Assembly: GCA_963811685.1 (NCBI GenBank)
Contig: CAWESK010000004.1
Span: 81,080-145,079, forward strand
DNA: 64,000 nucleotides
Source of the DNA: CAIWHR01 sp963811685
Lineage (GTDB): Bacteria > Pseudomonadota > Gammaproteobacteria > Burkholderiales > Casimicrobiaceae
Reading direction: 5' to 3'
In this document: positions 26,932 to 38,469 of the stretch, one piece after another
How positions within the stretch are numbered: position 1 is the first letter of the stretch
Layout of the letters: every line of letters starts with the position of its first letter
Position numbers and translations under genes: made by a program
Notes under the pieces: model-generated
The model's input: only the letters and a program-made list of their open reading frames with translations
Databases searched by the model: none
Told to the model about the DNA's origin: nothing

Positions 26932-29900
26932 CTACAGCGCCAGCGCCAGCATCTCGCGCAGGTTCCGGATGAGCTCGTCTTCCTGGTACGGCTTGCCGAG
27001 GTAAAGGTCGACGCCGAGCTCCTTCGCGCGGTTGCGATGCTTTTCCGCGGTGCGCGACGTGATCATGATGATCGGGATATGCGCATTCCTGGGCTCGTTC
27101 TTGATCGTCTTCGTGAACTCGAAGCCGTCCATCCGCGGCATCTCGATGTCGAGCAGGATCACGTCGGGCGTGCGGTCGTTGAGAAGCTCGAGCGCGTCGA
27201 TGCCGTCCTTGGCGGTGATCACGTCGAAGCCGGCGCGCGTCAACGTCCGGCTCGTGATCTTGCGCACGGTGAGCGAGTCGTCGACGATCATCACGAGCGG
27301 CGTTCCCGGCGCTGTCGCTGCCGCCGGCGCCTGGGCCGCCATCTTGGGCAGCATCGGCGCCATCCGTTCCTCGTTCGGGTCGTAGACCGGCACGTCCGGG
27401 CGCTGCGCGAGCTGCACGGGATTGATGATGAGCACGATCTCGCCGCTGCCGAGCACCGTCGCGCCGGCGATGCCGGACACGCGCGCGAGCTGCGGGCCGA
27501 TGTTCTTCACCACCACTTCCTGGTTGCCGATCATTTCGTCGACATGGATGGCGGCGACGTTCTGTCCCGCGCGGAGCAGCAGCACCGGGTTGTACCGCTG
27601 CGTCTCCGGATTGTGGTGCGGGTCGCCGAGGAGGCGGGGCAGGTAATGGAACGGATAGTCCCTGCCCTGCCACTCGACCTTGTGCTCGACATACAGGTTG
27701 ACGAGCGCTTCGGCCTTGATCTGCTGCACCTGCTCGACCATCGGCGAGGGGAGCGCCCACAGCCTGCCGCCGGCGCGCACGAGCACCGCCTGCGCGACCG
27801 CCAGCGTGAGCGGCAGATAGAGCAGGAACGTCGTCCCGCGGCCCGGCACCGTCGTCACTTCGACGCGACCGCCGAGCGCGGCGATTTCCGCGCGCACCAC
27901 GTCCATGCCGATCCCGCGGCCGGACAGCTGCGTGACCTTGGCGGCGGTCGTGAATCCGGGGAGGAAGATCAATTCAATCAGTTGCGCCTCGGTCGGCGTC
28001 GCGTCGGCGTTGATGCGCCCTTGCGCGACGCCGCGCGCGCGAATCTGATCGAAGTTGATCCCGCCGCCGTCGTCGACCAGCTCGATCGCGATTTCATTGC
28101 CGACCTGCCGCACCGTCAGCGCGATTTCACCGGTTTCCGGCTTGCCGGCAGCGGCGCGCACGGCGCGCGATTCGATGCCGTGGTCGAGCGCGTTGCGCAG
28201 CAGGTGCTCGAGCGGACCCACGAGTTTTTCGAGCACCGAGCGGTCAAGTTCGGTCTGCCCGCCGCGGATTTCGAGATTGGCGCGCTTGTCGAGCTCCTTC
28301 GCCGTTGCGCGCAGGATCCGGTACAGGCGCTCGGACACGCTGCCGAACGGCACCGTGCGGATCGAGAAGAGCTGCTGCTGCACGTCGCGCGAAAGCCGCG
28401 CCTGCGCGACCAGCGCGGCGTCGGCATCGTCGAGGTTCTTCAGCAGCGACTGCTGGACCGTCGAGACGTCGTTCACGCCCTCTGCGAGCGAGCGCGTGAG
28501 CTCCTGGAATCGCGTGTAGCGGTCGAATTCGAGCGGATCGAAGCCCTCGGCACTCTCGCCCGCGAGGCTCATCCGCGACTGGATCTGCGACTCGCCCTGG
28601 ATCTCGATCTCGCGCACCTGCGAGCGCAGTCGGATCACGCTCCCTGTCAGCTCGAGCAGGTTCGACTTCAGCGAGCGCAATTCGCCCTCGACGCGGGCGC
28701 GCGCGATCGCCACTTCGCCCGCCTCGTTGACGAGCCGGTCGATCATGTCGGCGCGAACGCGCAGCTGCGCGCGCTGGCCCGACTCCGCTTCGGAGACGGG
28801 CGCGATGTCCGCTGCGGCAGGCGCGGCCGGAGCCACCGGCGTGACCACCGGCACCTTCGGAGGCAATGCCGCTTCCACCGCCCGCGGCGCCTCGGGGGCA
28901 GGCGCGGGCACGGCGACTTCTTCGACGCGCGGCGCCGGCGGGGCGGAGGCAACCGCCCACGGCAGCGCGACATTGGTCTTGCCCTCGCGCAATGCCTCGA
29001 GCACGAAAGCGATCCGATCGAGGTCGTCGTCGAGCGCATCGAACAGCGCGGGCGTCGCCGGCGCGGCCGCGCCGCCGACATCGAGTCGCGACTCCATTAC
29101 GTGCGTGAGCTCGCCGAGGCGCATGGCGCCCGCCATCCGCGCACTGCCCTTGAAAGTGTGCAGCGTCCGGCGCAATTGGCTCGAGCCCTCGGGATCGGAA
29201 GGCCTGCGCCGCCACGCGCGAAGCTGCTCGCCCGCCTGCGGAAACAGCTCCGCGGCTTCCTCGAGGAAGATCGGCAGCACGTCCTGATCCACTTCATCGC
29301 GGATATCCGCCAGCGTGTCCGCGGCGGGCTCCGGAAGGCTCACCTCGGTCACTGCCGCGGGCGCGGGGATGACGTGGACCGGCCGCGCCGTCGGTGGCGC
29401 CGCATGGACGTCGACGGCAGGCGGCGCGGAGGTCCCCGCCGGCGTCGGCGCGGGAGGTATCGGATGTTCGGGGGCAAGCGGCGGAACGACGACCGGACCT
29501 CGGGCGCGCGCCTCGTCGTGCTCGTCGCGCGCGGCCTCGTCTTCGGCCTGCGATTCGGCATCGGCGACGACCGGTTCCTGGTCCGTCTCCTGGCGCAATC
29601 CTTCCAGCTCGCGCCGAATGTCCTCCGCTTCGCGGCTGTCTGCCGCGCTAAAGCCGGCGCGATCGCGAACGCGGCCGACGAACGCGCGCAGTCCCTCCAC
29701 CGCACGCGCGAGCACCGGCATCGCGGCACCCGGCAGCGGCGGCTCGCGCTGCTGCAGCGCGAGCAGCGTCTGCTCGAGCGCCTTGGCGGTGGCGGCGATC
29801 AGCGGAAAGCCGCCAGTCCGATGGATGCCGCACAACGTGTGGCTTGCGCGCACCATCGACGCCGACGGGCGTTGTCTCGTGTCGAATTGCAGCACTTCGA

Positions 29901-32860
29901 GCTCGTTCGTCAGCGTCGTCAGGTGCTGGAGCGCCTCCTCGACGAGAATGCCGAACAGCACGGCCGAAAGCGTGACATCGCCGACGGCGACTTCGTCGGG
30001 CTCGGCGTCGCCGGCGTCGAGCTCTCCGGCACCCATCGCGTCGGCTGCAACGTCATCGATCTTGATTTCGTCCGTCGAAGCCGGCGCAACGATCCCGGCG
30101 ATCGCTTGCGGCGATGCGGGCGGTTCGGGCATTGCGGCGAATGCCTCGACGTCCGGCGCCGCGCCGACTTCGGGCAACTCGATCAGCGGCAGCGAAAGTG
30201 AGGGGAACGATTCCACGGATCCGGTTCCGGCGTTCCGGGAGGTTCCGGTCGGCAGGTTCCGGTGCGAGTTCGAGTTCCGCCACGGAAAGAGGTGCGGGCT
30301 GCGCGTCCGCGTGCGCGGCAGGCATGCTCGGCACGACGTGCAACTCCGGCGGCGGCGCGGGCGGGGTGGGCGTCAGCACGGACTCGCGACCGGGAGGCAG
30401 CTCCGCCTCCACCGCCGCGATCGCGGCATGCAGCGCCGCGGGGTCCGCGACGACGCGACCGGAGGCGGACAGCTCGGCAACCCACGCGCGGAAGCCCTGC
30501 TCCGCTACCTCGATCATCGACAGCACGGCCGGAGTCACGACGCGCTCGTCCTCGAGCAGCCGGTTCAGGATCTTCTCGACTTCGAAGGCGATTTCGCCGA
30601 GATCGGTCAGCCCGACCATGCGGCCGCTGCCCTTCAGCGTATGGAATTGCCGGCGCGTGGTGCGCAGCGCTTCCCGGTCGCCATGATTGTCCGCGAGGAC
30701 ACCGCGTTGCTCGGCGACGGTGTCGAGCACCTCGTGCGCCTCGGTGAGGTAGATATCGAGCAGTTCGGCGTCGAGCCCCTGCGCATCGGTCGCGAGCAGC
30801 CGCTGCGTCTCCTCGGAAATCGCGGGCGCGGGCGCCGCGCCTCCGGCGGCGGCGATCGCAGTGACGGTGGCCGCAAGCGCCGCGGTGCCGCCGGCATCGA
30901 ATTCGGTGATCGCCGCGGCCGCTTGCGCGGTGAGATCGGTGTCGCCGATGAGCTCCGCATCGTTGCGAAGATCCTCGAGCCGCGCGCGGAGCTCGGCACG
31001 CGCCGCGCCGTCGGCAGGCGCCTGGCGCACCTCCGCCACCAGCGCGGGCAACGCGTTGCGCAACTCGGCGACGGCCGCTTCGACGGTGTCGCCCTGGTCG
31101 GCGCCGACAGGTTGCGGTGCCTCCCCGAGGCGCTTCGCGAGCAGCGGGGCGATCAGCCGCTCGCGCTCGGGGCGCTGCTGCTCGACGGCCTCGATGTAGA
31201 AGCCCAGGCCGGACAACGATTCGGCGAGAAGCTCCAGGTCTTCGTTCGACACGTTCGTTTCCGGATTCGCATACGTGTCGATCTGCTCCTGGCACAGGCC
31301 GAGGAGCCGCTCCGCGTCCGGCAGTCCCAGGATCTTGAGCGCACCGCGGATCTGCTGACTGTCCTTGCCGAGCGTCGAGAGCTCCGCGCGCTTCGTGCTG
31401 TCGCGAAAGAACGCGTCCAGCACCTGTTCCATGTGCCGGAGGTTCGCCTGGATCTCGCGGCTCACCTGCGCGAGCAGCAGGCGCTCCTGCGCCCGCTTCG
31501 ACATCTCGTCCAGCAGCGGCGCCGCCGCCGCGCCCGCGAGCGGCCGCAGACTGCGCGCGGAATCCAGGCGCGAGAGCATCGTCTCGACCTGCTTCGGGAA
31601 ATCCGGCGTGAGGCTCGCGTAATTCTCGAGCGCGCTTTCGGCCAGCAGCATGCCGGTCGCGTATTCCATCGCAAGCGGCTCGGGAACGGTCTGCGGCATC
31701 TTGTTGAGGCGCTCGACCAGTCCCGCCGTCAGCTTCATCAGCGCGCCGTTGCCGACCTCGGCGACATGCTTGTGCACCGTCGCCAATGTCTGCTTCAGCT
31801 TCGGCAGGTTTTCCGCCCGCCCCGACGTGAACTTGAGCCACGCATCCTTCGCGGTCGCAAGCGAATCGCGCGCCTCGCGCAGATGCGGCTGGATGCGCAC
31901 GAGATCCGCGTTCAGCACTTCGGCGGAGGGAATGAGTCCCGACAGCCGGAATCCCTTTTGCACGGCCTGCACCGACGGCGCGACGGGCGCGCTGATCGCG
32001 ACGTAGTAGAGGACTTCGCGCCGCAGCCGGTCGGCGACCTTGGCCGAGCCTTCGACGACGCGGCGGATCTGCAGGTCGACGCGAGCCGCGAGCTGCTTCA
32101 CGCCGAAACCCGATTCGAGGCCATGCTCGACGAGGGCGTCGAGCAGCGCACCGACGGTCCACCAGAACGCGCGGAGGTTGGGCTGCGTCGTTGCGTCCTC
32201 GATCGCCGCCACCGCATCGCGCATCGCCTTGGCGCCTTCGCCGTCGTCGCTGCCGCGAAGCCACGACAGCAGGCCGCGCTGATAGAGGCGCCGCTGCTTC
32301 ACCATGTAGGACGGCAGCTTCGCCGCCGGAATCACCTGCGGCGTGCCGAGCTTCGGCGCGCGCGGCCCGAGATCGGGATAGAAGAGATCCGTCGGCGACG
32401 CCGCCTTCACCCCCCGCGCGCGCTGCATCGTCTCGTATTCGGGGAAGAGCTTGAGCGGGACCGGCGCCGCGCCGTTCACGAGCTCGTCCAGGAAGATCCT
32501 GAGCTTCTTGCACCCGCGTTCGATGGGCTCGCAGGCGGCCTGCGCATCTCGCGTCGGAATTTCCTCCAGCCGCGCGAGCTGGCGCTCGATTTCGTCGGTG
32601 AAGGCGACGACCGCGTCGAGTCCGACCATCTGGATCGCACCTGCCGCCTGGTGGATGTGCGTGCGCGCGTGCTTGAGCGACGTCAGATCCTTGCCCGTCG
32701 CGCGAAACGCGGCGAGCGACTCCAGGCCGCGCGTAAGCGCCTGGTCGATCTCGCCCTGCACCCAGGACAGCGGGCCCAGGTCGAATTCGGATACGGTGTC
32801 GGTGGCCACGTTCGCTGTGTCCAATTCCGGTGCGTTGACAATAACCCGGACGTTGAGCAA
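26932..32860 (-). CDS. pilL: Type IV pilus chemosensory hybrid histidine kinase PilL/ChpA (frameshift near 30215)
   Basis: About 1,975 residues once a single-base shift near 30215 is repaired. At least four HPt-like modules are visible: HQAAGAIQMVG (about H70), FHTLKGSGRMVGL, SHTLCGIHRTGG and LHTFKGSARMAG. They are followed by CheA-type catalytic motifs (N box NALDHGIE, VDDGGGI, GRGIGMDVV), a CheW-like domain and a C-terminal receiver (MIVDDSLTVRK, LLDIEMPRMDG, LGKPY). It phosphorylates PilG/PilH to control pilus extension and retraction. Pro/Ala-rich linkers separate the modules. The start is uncertain: TTG 32860 or GTG 32809. Confidence 0.92.
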
Positions 32861-32907
32861 GAACCGCGCCCGCGGATCACCCGCCGGCAGGTTCTGCTGT
32901 CAGAACG

Positions 32908-35100
32908 TCAGACCTTGAACCCCGCGACGGAGCTGCGGAGCTCGGCCGCGAGTCGCGTCAGCTGGCCGATGGACACGTTGGTCTGCTTGGTACCTTCGGT
33001 CGTCTCTTCTGTAATCTTCAATATGCCCTGCATGCCGCGCGTCACGTCCGACACCGACGCCGACTGCTTCTGCGTCTGCGCCGAAATGCTGCCGATAAGC
33101 TCGGCGAGCTCGCGCGACACCTTGCGGATCTCCTCCAGCGCCTGGCCCGCGGCGTCGGAGAGCTTCGTTCCCTCCACCACGCCCACCGTCGACTTCTCCA
33201 TGGCGGCCACCGCATCCTGTGTGTCGGCCTGAATCGTCTTGACGATCGCCTCGATCTGCTTCGTCGCCTCGCCCGAGCGCTCGGCCAGGCGCTGCACTTC
33301 CTCCGCCACCACAGTGAAGCCACGGCCCGCTTCGCCCGCGGACGCGGCCTGGATCGCGGCATTCAACGCGAGCACGTTCGTCTGCTCGGTAATGTCGGAA
33401 ATGAGCTCGACGATCTCGCCGATCTCGAGCGAGGATTCGCCAAGGCGCTTGATCCGCTTCGACGTGTCCTGGATCTGCGTGCGGATTTCGTTCATGCCGG
33501 AAATCTGGTTCTGCACCGCCTGGCCGCCCTTCTCCGCGGCGGCGAGCGACTGCTGGGCGACGCGGGCGGACTGCACGGCGCTCTGCGACACTTCGCTGAT
33601 TGACTGCGCCATCTGCAGCACCGACGACGATGCCTGCTGGATTTCCTTGTTCTGCCGCTGCGAGGCCTCGAACAGGCGATTCGAGATCGCCTGCGCGTCC
33701 TGCGTTGCCTTCGCCACCTGGTCGGTCGCCGAGTTGATGCCCTTGACCAGCGTGCGGAGCTCCTCGATCGTGAAGTTGATCGAGTCCGCGATCGCGCCGG
33801 TGACGTCCTCGGTCACCGAAGCCTGCACGGTGAGGTCGCCGTCGGCGAGGTTGCCCATCTCGTTCAGCAGCCGGAGAATCGCCTCCTGGTTGCGCTTGTT
33901 CTCGCCTTCGCTTTCCACCGCACGGACGCGCGCATCGTCGAGGAAGACCTTGCCGAGCAGCACGAGGAAGACGAGCGCCAGCACGACGAACACGATCGCC
34001 GCCCACAATGCGCCGCGCGTGCGGGTGCCGGATTCGAACTGCTCGGCGAGCTTCGTCGTGTCGTTGAGGAGCGCGTCCGACTCGCTGTTGATGCCGCGCG
34101 CCGCCTGCTTGGCGGCGACCAGCCGGTTCATGTTCTGCAGGATCGCGCCGACGCCCTGGTCGTAGGTCGCGAAGCGCTTCTGCAGCTCGGTCAATGTCGC
34201 CCGCGCTTCCTCGTTGCGCACGCCGGTGAGACGCAGCGAGTCGCTGCCCTTGAGCAGACCGTTCAGGATGTCGCGGAACGTCCCGGCGTCCTTGCCGAGC
34301 AGGAACGCGACTTCGGGATCGATCTCCTCGGACGAGGCGAGCGCGTTGGCGTTCTTGGCGATCCGCTGCGACAGCACCGCGAGCTGGTTCGCGTATTCGA
34401 TCTCCCGCAGGCTGCCTCCGCCCTGACCCACTTGCTGCGATGCCTGCTGCGCGAGCTCGAGGATCGCGTTGTTGCCCTGGTTGATGTTGTCGAGGCCCTT
34501 GGCCAGCGTGGTCAGGCTTTGCTGATTCTCGAGCACGCGCCCCGCGTTGACGTCGACGCGATCCCATCGCCCCTTGATGTCCTGCAGGGTCTTGGTGACT
34601 CCTTCGTCGGAAGGGGTGTCGAGGGACACGCCGCGCACGGTGCCGCCGTTTTGCAGCGCATCGAGGTCGGCCTTGAATTTCTCGCGGGCGTCCTTGAGGC
34701 CGGGGAACGCCGCTGCCTGGCCCTGGGACGCGAGCGCGGTGCCGCGCGCGAGACGCTGCGACAGCATCTGCATTTCGGTCGCGGTCGACTCGGCCGCCGA
34801 CCCTTGAGTGTTGAGGCGGCCATCGAGAAACAGCATGAAGGCGGCCAGAATGAGGAACGTCACCAGCAGCGCCCCCAGCACCTGGAACTGGCGGACGATC
34901 GGCAGGTGCCCGATCAGCGGCATGCGCTTCGGCATGCGCATTTCCGTCGTCGCCGAACGCAGCTGCTCCATGATCGATACGGAAGCCAGCGGATCGTAGC
35001 CGGGCTGCGCGGCGCGCACCTGCGTGGTCGGCATGTCGAGGTCGCCGTCTGGGGCCCCCTTTGCAGCGCCGAACTTCGGCATTCTCAGTGAAATTGCCAT
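32908..35100 (-). CDS. pilJ: Twitching motility methyl-accepting chemoreceptor PilJ
   Basis: A 730-residue inner-membrane receptor. There is a cytoplasmic N-terminal extension, TM1 at about residues 74-92 (VLGALLVTFLILAAFMLF), a periplasmic sensor with two PilJ-type repeats, and TM2 at about 357-377. A HAMP-like region follows, then the MCP signalling domain with the hairpin TEQTNVLALNAAIQAASAGE. It signals through PilI to the PilL kinase. A GGAGGG site precedes ATG 35100. Stops 48 bp before the pilL start. Confidence 0.94.
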   Translation of the reverse strand: MAISLRMPKFGAAKGAPDGDLDMPTTQVRAAQPGYDPLASVSIMEQLRSATTEMRMPKRMPLIGHLPIVRQFQVLGALLVTFLILAAFMLFLDGRLNTQGSAAESTATEMQMLSQRLARGTALASQGQAAAFPGLKDAREKFKADLDALQNGGTVRGVSLDTPSDEGVTKTLQDIKGRWDRVDVNAGRVLENQQSLTTLAKGLDNINQGNNAILELAQQASQQVGQGGGSLREIEYANQLAVLSQRIAKNANALASSEEIDPEVAFLLGKDAGTFRDILNGLLKGSDSLRLTGVRNEEARATLTELQKRFATYDQGVGAILQNMNRLVAAKQAARGINSESDALLNDTTKLAEQFESGTRTRGALWAAIVFVVLALVFLVLLGKVFLDDARVRAVESEGENKRNQEAILRLLNEMGNLADGDLTVQASVTEDVTGAIADSINFTIEELRTLVKGINSATDQVAKATQDAQAISNRLFEASQRQNKEIQQASSSVLQMAQSISEVSQSAVQSARVAQQSLAAAEKGGQAVQNQISGMNEIRTQIQDTSKRIKRLGESSLEIGEIVELISDITEQTNVLALNAAIQAASAGEAGRGFTVVAEEVQRLAERSGEATKQIEAIVKTIQADTQDAVAAMEKSTVGVVEGTKLSDAAGQALEEIRKVSRELAELIGSISAQTQKQSASVSDVTRGMQGILKITEETTEGTKQTNVSIGQLTRLAAELRSSVAGFKV

Positions 35101-35151
35101 GCTCCCTCCGATCGACGCGTCCCGCGCGCCGGTACGTTCATGTTCATCACG

Positions 35152-35679
35152 CTAGAGCCCCACCCGCAGGAACCCGGGATCCTGCGCGAGTCGCGCGAGG
35201 TCGATCTCCTGCCAGGCGCCGCCGTCGGCATCCATCCAGCGCTGCCCGTACCACTCCGGCACGTCGACGGGCGGCGATGCGGGCGCGAGCTCCGCGAGGT
35301 TGCGCAGACCAAGGACGCGCTGCACGACGATGCCTGCCTTGAGCTCGCCCGCCCGCGGCCCGAACACCACGAGGCGGCCGTGGCCCGCGCTGCCGGCCAG
35401 GCTTGCCTCGCGCCCGAGAAAGGCGCCGAAGTCGATGACGCTGTACAGGTTGCCGCGGATGTTGGAGATCCCGAGAAACCACGGCTGCGTGTGCGGCACG
35501 CTCGCCACTTGCGGCACGGTGATCACCTCGCCCGCGTCGGCGAGGCGGATCAGCCACTGCGCGCCGCCGCACGCGAGGCCCAGCCGCGACGATTCGACCT
35601 GCGCCGCCGTCTTGGTGGCAAGCCGCGACGCCAGTTCCTTCTGGAACGAGCGGAGGTCGAGTTTGGCGGCGCGGGCCAT
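35152..35679 (-). CDS. pilI: CheW-like adaptor PilI
   Basis: A 175-residue CheW-domain protein (GISNIRGNLYSVIDFGAFLG; GRLVVFGPRAGELKAGIVVQRVLGLRNL) that links PilJ to the PilL kinase in the Pil-Chp array. ATG 35679 was chosen by homology (MARAAKLDLRSFQKELA); no strong Shine-Dalgarno is visible. It sits 17 bp after pilH and 51 bp before pilJ. Confidence 0.92.
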   Translation of the reverse strand: MARAAKLDLRSFQKELASRLATKTAAQVESSRLGLACGGAQWLIRLADAGEVITVPQVASVPHTQPWFLGISNIRGNLYSVIDFGAFLGREASLAGSAGHGRLVVFGPRAGELKAGIVVQRVLGLRNLAELAPASPPVDVPEWYGQRWMDADGGAWQEIDLARLAQDPGFLRVGL

Positions 35680-35696
35680 CGCGGGGTCTCGTTCGA

Positions 35697-36062
35697 TCAG
35701 CCCAGCGCGGCGATCTTCAGCAGCAGTTCGTCGCGGTTGACCGGCTTCACGACGTAGTCGCGGGCGCCCTGGCGCATCCCCCAGATCTTGTCGGTTTCCT
35801 GGCTCTTCGACGTGCACAGGATGATCGGAATGCTGCGGGTGTCGGCGTCGCGGCTGATGGCGCGGGTCGCCTGGAAGCCGTTGAGGCCCGGCATGACGAC
35901 ATCCATCAGGATGAGATCGGGCCGCATCTGCTTCGCCTTCTGGATCGCGTCTTCGCCGTTGTCGCTCGCGACGACGTCGTACCCGGCCTTCGTCAGCAGG
36001 TCGTTCAGCACGTGCCGCTCGGTCGGCGAATCGTCGACGATGAGGATTTTCTTGATGGTCAT
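35697..36062 (-). CDS. pilH: Twitching response regulator PilH
   Basis: A 121-residue stand-alone CheY-like receiver. It has the acidic pair in KILIVDDSPTERH, phospho-Asp in LILMDVVMPGLNGF, the switch Thr/Ser in ILCTSKSQ and Lys in DYVVKPVN. PilH is one of the two Chp response regulators and is thought to promote retraction or act as a phosphate sink. It lies between pilG and pilI on the same strand. Confidence 0.95.
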   Translation of the reverse strand: MTIKKILIVDDSPTERHVLNDLLTKAGYDVVASDNGEDAIQKAKQMRPDLILMDVVMPGLNGFQATRAISRDADTRSIPIILCTSKSQETDKIWGMRQGARDYVVKPVNRDELLLKIAALG

Positions 36063-36129
36063 GGTTCCTGCCCTCTTTCCTGCCTACCCCCGGTCCGCCC
36101 CACAGCGCGTGGACGGTACCGACACCCGA

Positions 36130-36531
36130 TCAAGCCGCTGCGGCGCGCTTCACGTGCGCGGCCACCGCCTTCAGGAGGCTTTCCTTGGTGAACGGCTTGG
36201 TCAGGTACTGGTCGGAGCCCACCATCCGCCCGCGGGCACGGTCGAACAGGCCGTCCTTGGACGACAGCATGATCACGGGCGTGACGTGGAATTTCGCGTT
36301 CTTCTTGATCAGCGCGCAGGTCTGGTAGCCGTCGAGCCGCGGCATCATGATGTCGACGAAGATGAGGTCGGGCTGGTGGTCGGCGATTTTCGCGAGCGCG
36401 TCGAAGCCATCCTCGGCGAGGATCACCGTGCATCCCGCCTGCAGCAGGAATATCTCGGCGCTGCGGCGAATGGTGTTCGAATCGTCGATCACCATTACCT
36501 TCACACCCGACAGCGTATTCTGCTCCGCCAA
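36130..36531 (-). CDS. pilG: Twitching response regulator PilG
   Basis: A 133-residue receiver with an N-terminal extension (AEQNTLSGVKVMVIDDSNTIRRSAE), phospho-Asp in LIFVDIMMPRLDGYQTC and Lys in QYLTKPFTKESLL. PilG promotes pilus extension and, in Pseudomonas, cAMP signalling. The start is TTG 36531, preceded by GGGAG at good spacing. It is the first gene of the pilGHIJL unit; its promoter should lie in the 296-bp gap toward ilvA. Confidence 0.93.
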   Translation of the reverse strand: MAEQNTLSGVKVMVIDDSNTIRRSAEIFLLQAGCTVILAEDGFDALAKIADHQPDLIFVDIMMPRLDGYQTCALIKKNAKFHVTPVIMLSSKDGLFDRARGRMVGSDQYLTKPFTKESLLKAVAAHVKRAAAA

Positions 36532-36758
36532 CCCGTTCTCCCTTTCTGTGCGCCCGATCCGCACCGGCGCCCGATGAGACCTGCTGCGTCTCCGGGGCAA
36601 GTTTGCCACGCCGGATGCCAACTGCCTAGAGCATAAACCTTGCCTGAATCGGCGCTGGCGGCCCAATCGGGCCATTTCCGCAACACCGGAGCAATTTTGG
36701 GGGGGTCGGCGGTGCCGCTAGGCGGCAGCGGGTGCCTGCGAGCGTCGGATTGGGGCGC

Positions 36759-36811
36759 AAAAAGCGCAAATCTCCCTGCCGTCCGGACCCGCCGTTTCGG
36801 TCGGCGGACGG
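36759..36811 (-). terminator. Possible terminator after ilvA
   Basis: Downstream of the ilvA stop, an inverted repeat CCGTCCG...CGGACGG (36779-36785 and 36805-36811, with further GC pairing inside) is followed on the minus strand by a run of five T at 36763-36759. The T-run starts about 15 bases past the stem rather than directly after it, so it is a weak candidate. The rest of the gap up to pilG (to 36827 and 36532-36758) shows no gene. Confidence 0.3.
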
Positions 36812-36827
36812 GCCCGGAGCGGCGCCC

Positions 36828-38343
36828 TTACCGGCCCAGAAACATCTGGTAGGCGGGGTTCCCGGTCTCGTCGACGTGGTCGTAGCCCAGCCTCTCGCAG
36901 GAACGTCCGGAACTCGGCCTTGTCCTTCGGCGGCACCTGCATCCCCACCAGCACGCGACCGTAATCCGCCCCGTGGTTGCGGTAGTGGAAAAGGCTGATG
37001 TTCCAGCCGCGGCTCATGCTGTTCAGGAACTGCATCAGCGCCCCCGGCCGTTCGGGAAATTCGAAACGGTAGAGGATCTCGTGCTCGGCCGCCGGCGCGT
37101 GGCCGCCGACCAGGTGCCGGACATGGAGCTTTGCCATCTCGTTGTCGGTGAGGTCGTACGCGTCGATCCGGTGGCGCTTGAGATCGGACAGCAGGCGCTC
37201 GGTTTCATGGCGGCCGGAGACCTCGATGCCGACGAAGAGATGCGCGACGCGCGGATCGGCGTAGCGATAATTGAATTCGGTGACCGAGCGCTTGCCGAGG
37301 AGCCGGCAGAACGCGCGGAAGCTGCCCGGCCGCTCGGGGATCGTCACCGCGAGGATCGCCTCGCGCCTTTCGCCCAGCTCGGCGCGCTCGGCGACGAAGC
37401 GGAGCCGGTCGAAATTCATGTTGGCGCCGCAGGCGATCGCGACGAACGTGCGGTCCTTCGTGCGATGCCGCTCGACCCATGCCTTGACGCCGGCGATCGA
37501 CAGCGCGCCGGCGGGCTCGAGGATCGAGCGCGTGTCCTCGAACACGTCCTTCAGCGCGGCGCACGTGGCGTCGGTGTCGACGAGCACCATCTCGTCGACG
37601 AGCTCGCGCGCGATGCGGAACGTTTCCGCGCCCACCTGCTTCACGGCAACACCGTCGGCGAAGAGACCGACATGCGCGAGGGTGACCCGGCGACCCGCGG
37701 CGAGCGAGCGCGTCATCGCGTCGGAATCGACCGGTTGCACGCCGATGATGCGGATCTCCGGGCGCACGCGCTTCACGTACGCGGCGATGCCGCTGATCAA
37801 GCCGCCGCCGCCGACCGCGACGAAGATCGCGTCGATCGGCCCCTCGCACTGGCGCAGGATTTCCATCCCGATGGTGCCCTGGCCGGCGATGACGTCGGGA
37901 TCGTCGTAGGGATGGACGAACGTCGCGCGCGAGGACTTCTGCAGCAGCGTCGCGTGCGCAAAGGCGTCGCTGTACGAATCGCCGACGAGCACCACCTTGG
38001 CGCCGCGCGCCTCCACCGCGGCGATCTTGATGTGCGGGGTCGTCACCGGCATCACGATGGTCGCCCTGCAGCCGAGCTTCTGCGCGGCGAGCGCCACGCC
38101 CTGCGCGTGATTGCCGGCGGAAGCCGCGATCACGCCGCGCGCGCGCTCGGCCGCCGACAGGTGCGCCATCTTGTTGTACGCACCGCGGAGCTTGAACGAA
38201 AACACCGGCTGCTGATCCTCGCGTTTGAGGAGCACGCGGTTGCCAAGGCGCCGCGACAACGTCGGCGCAAGCTCGAGCGGCGACTCGATTGCGACGTCGT
38301 AGACCTTGGCGGTGAGGATCTTCTGCAGATAGTCGATGGGCAT
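36828..38343 (-). CDS. ilvA: Threonine ammonia-lyase, biosynthetic (frameshift near C-terminus)
   Basis: It deaminates threonine to 2-oxobutanoate, the first step to isoleucine. About 505 residues. The PLP-dependent fold-II catalytic domain has PLP Lys51 in SFKLRGAYNK, ASAGNHAQG, and glycine-loop VGGGGLISG. Two C-terminal ACT-like regulatory domains follow (LAVTIPERPGSFRAF; YRFEFPERPGALMQF), the isoleucine/valine sites in the long form. One extra G near 36892 shifts the last 20 codons; removing it gives LGYDHVDETGNPAYQMFLGR and the TAA at 36828. ATG 38343. Divergent from ppx. Confidence 0.94.
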
Positions 38344-38469
38344 GGCGGACGCGAGCAGCGGGGGTTGTCTTCGAGCGTAGCAGGAAAGCCGGGCGCGAGG
38401 AAACGCGATGCGGGCGCGTCTTGCCGCACGCTTCGGCAGGCTGATCGTTTCTGCTACGCTGCCCCTGCC

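Noticed and set aside
27037..33232. Two very long plus-strand open frames (1,054 and 1,305 codons) opposite pilL
   Set aside because: They mirror the Pil kinase coding strand; composition is Arg/Ala/Ser-rich, with no domains. Coding evidence for pilL is decisive.
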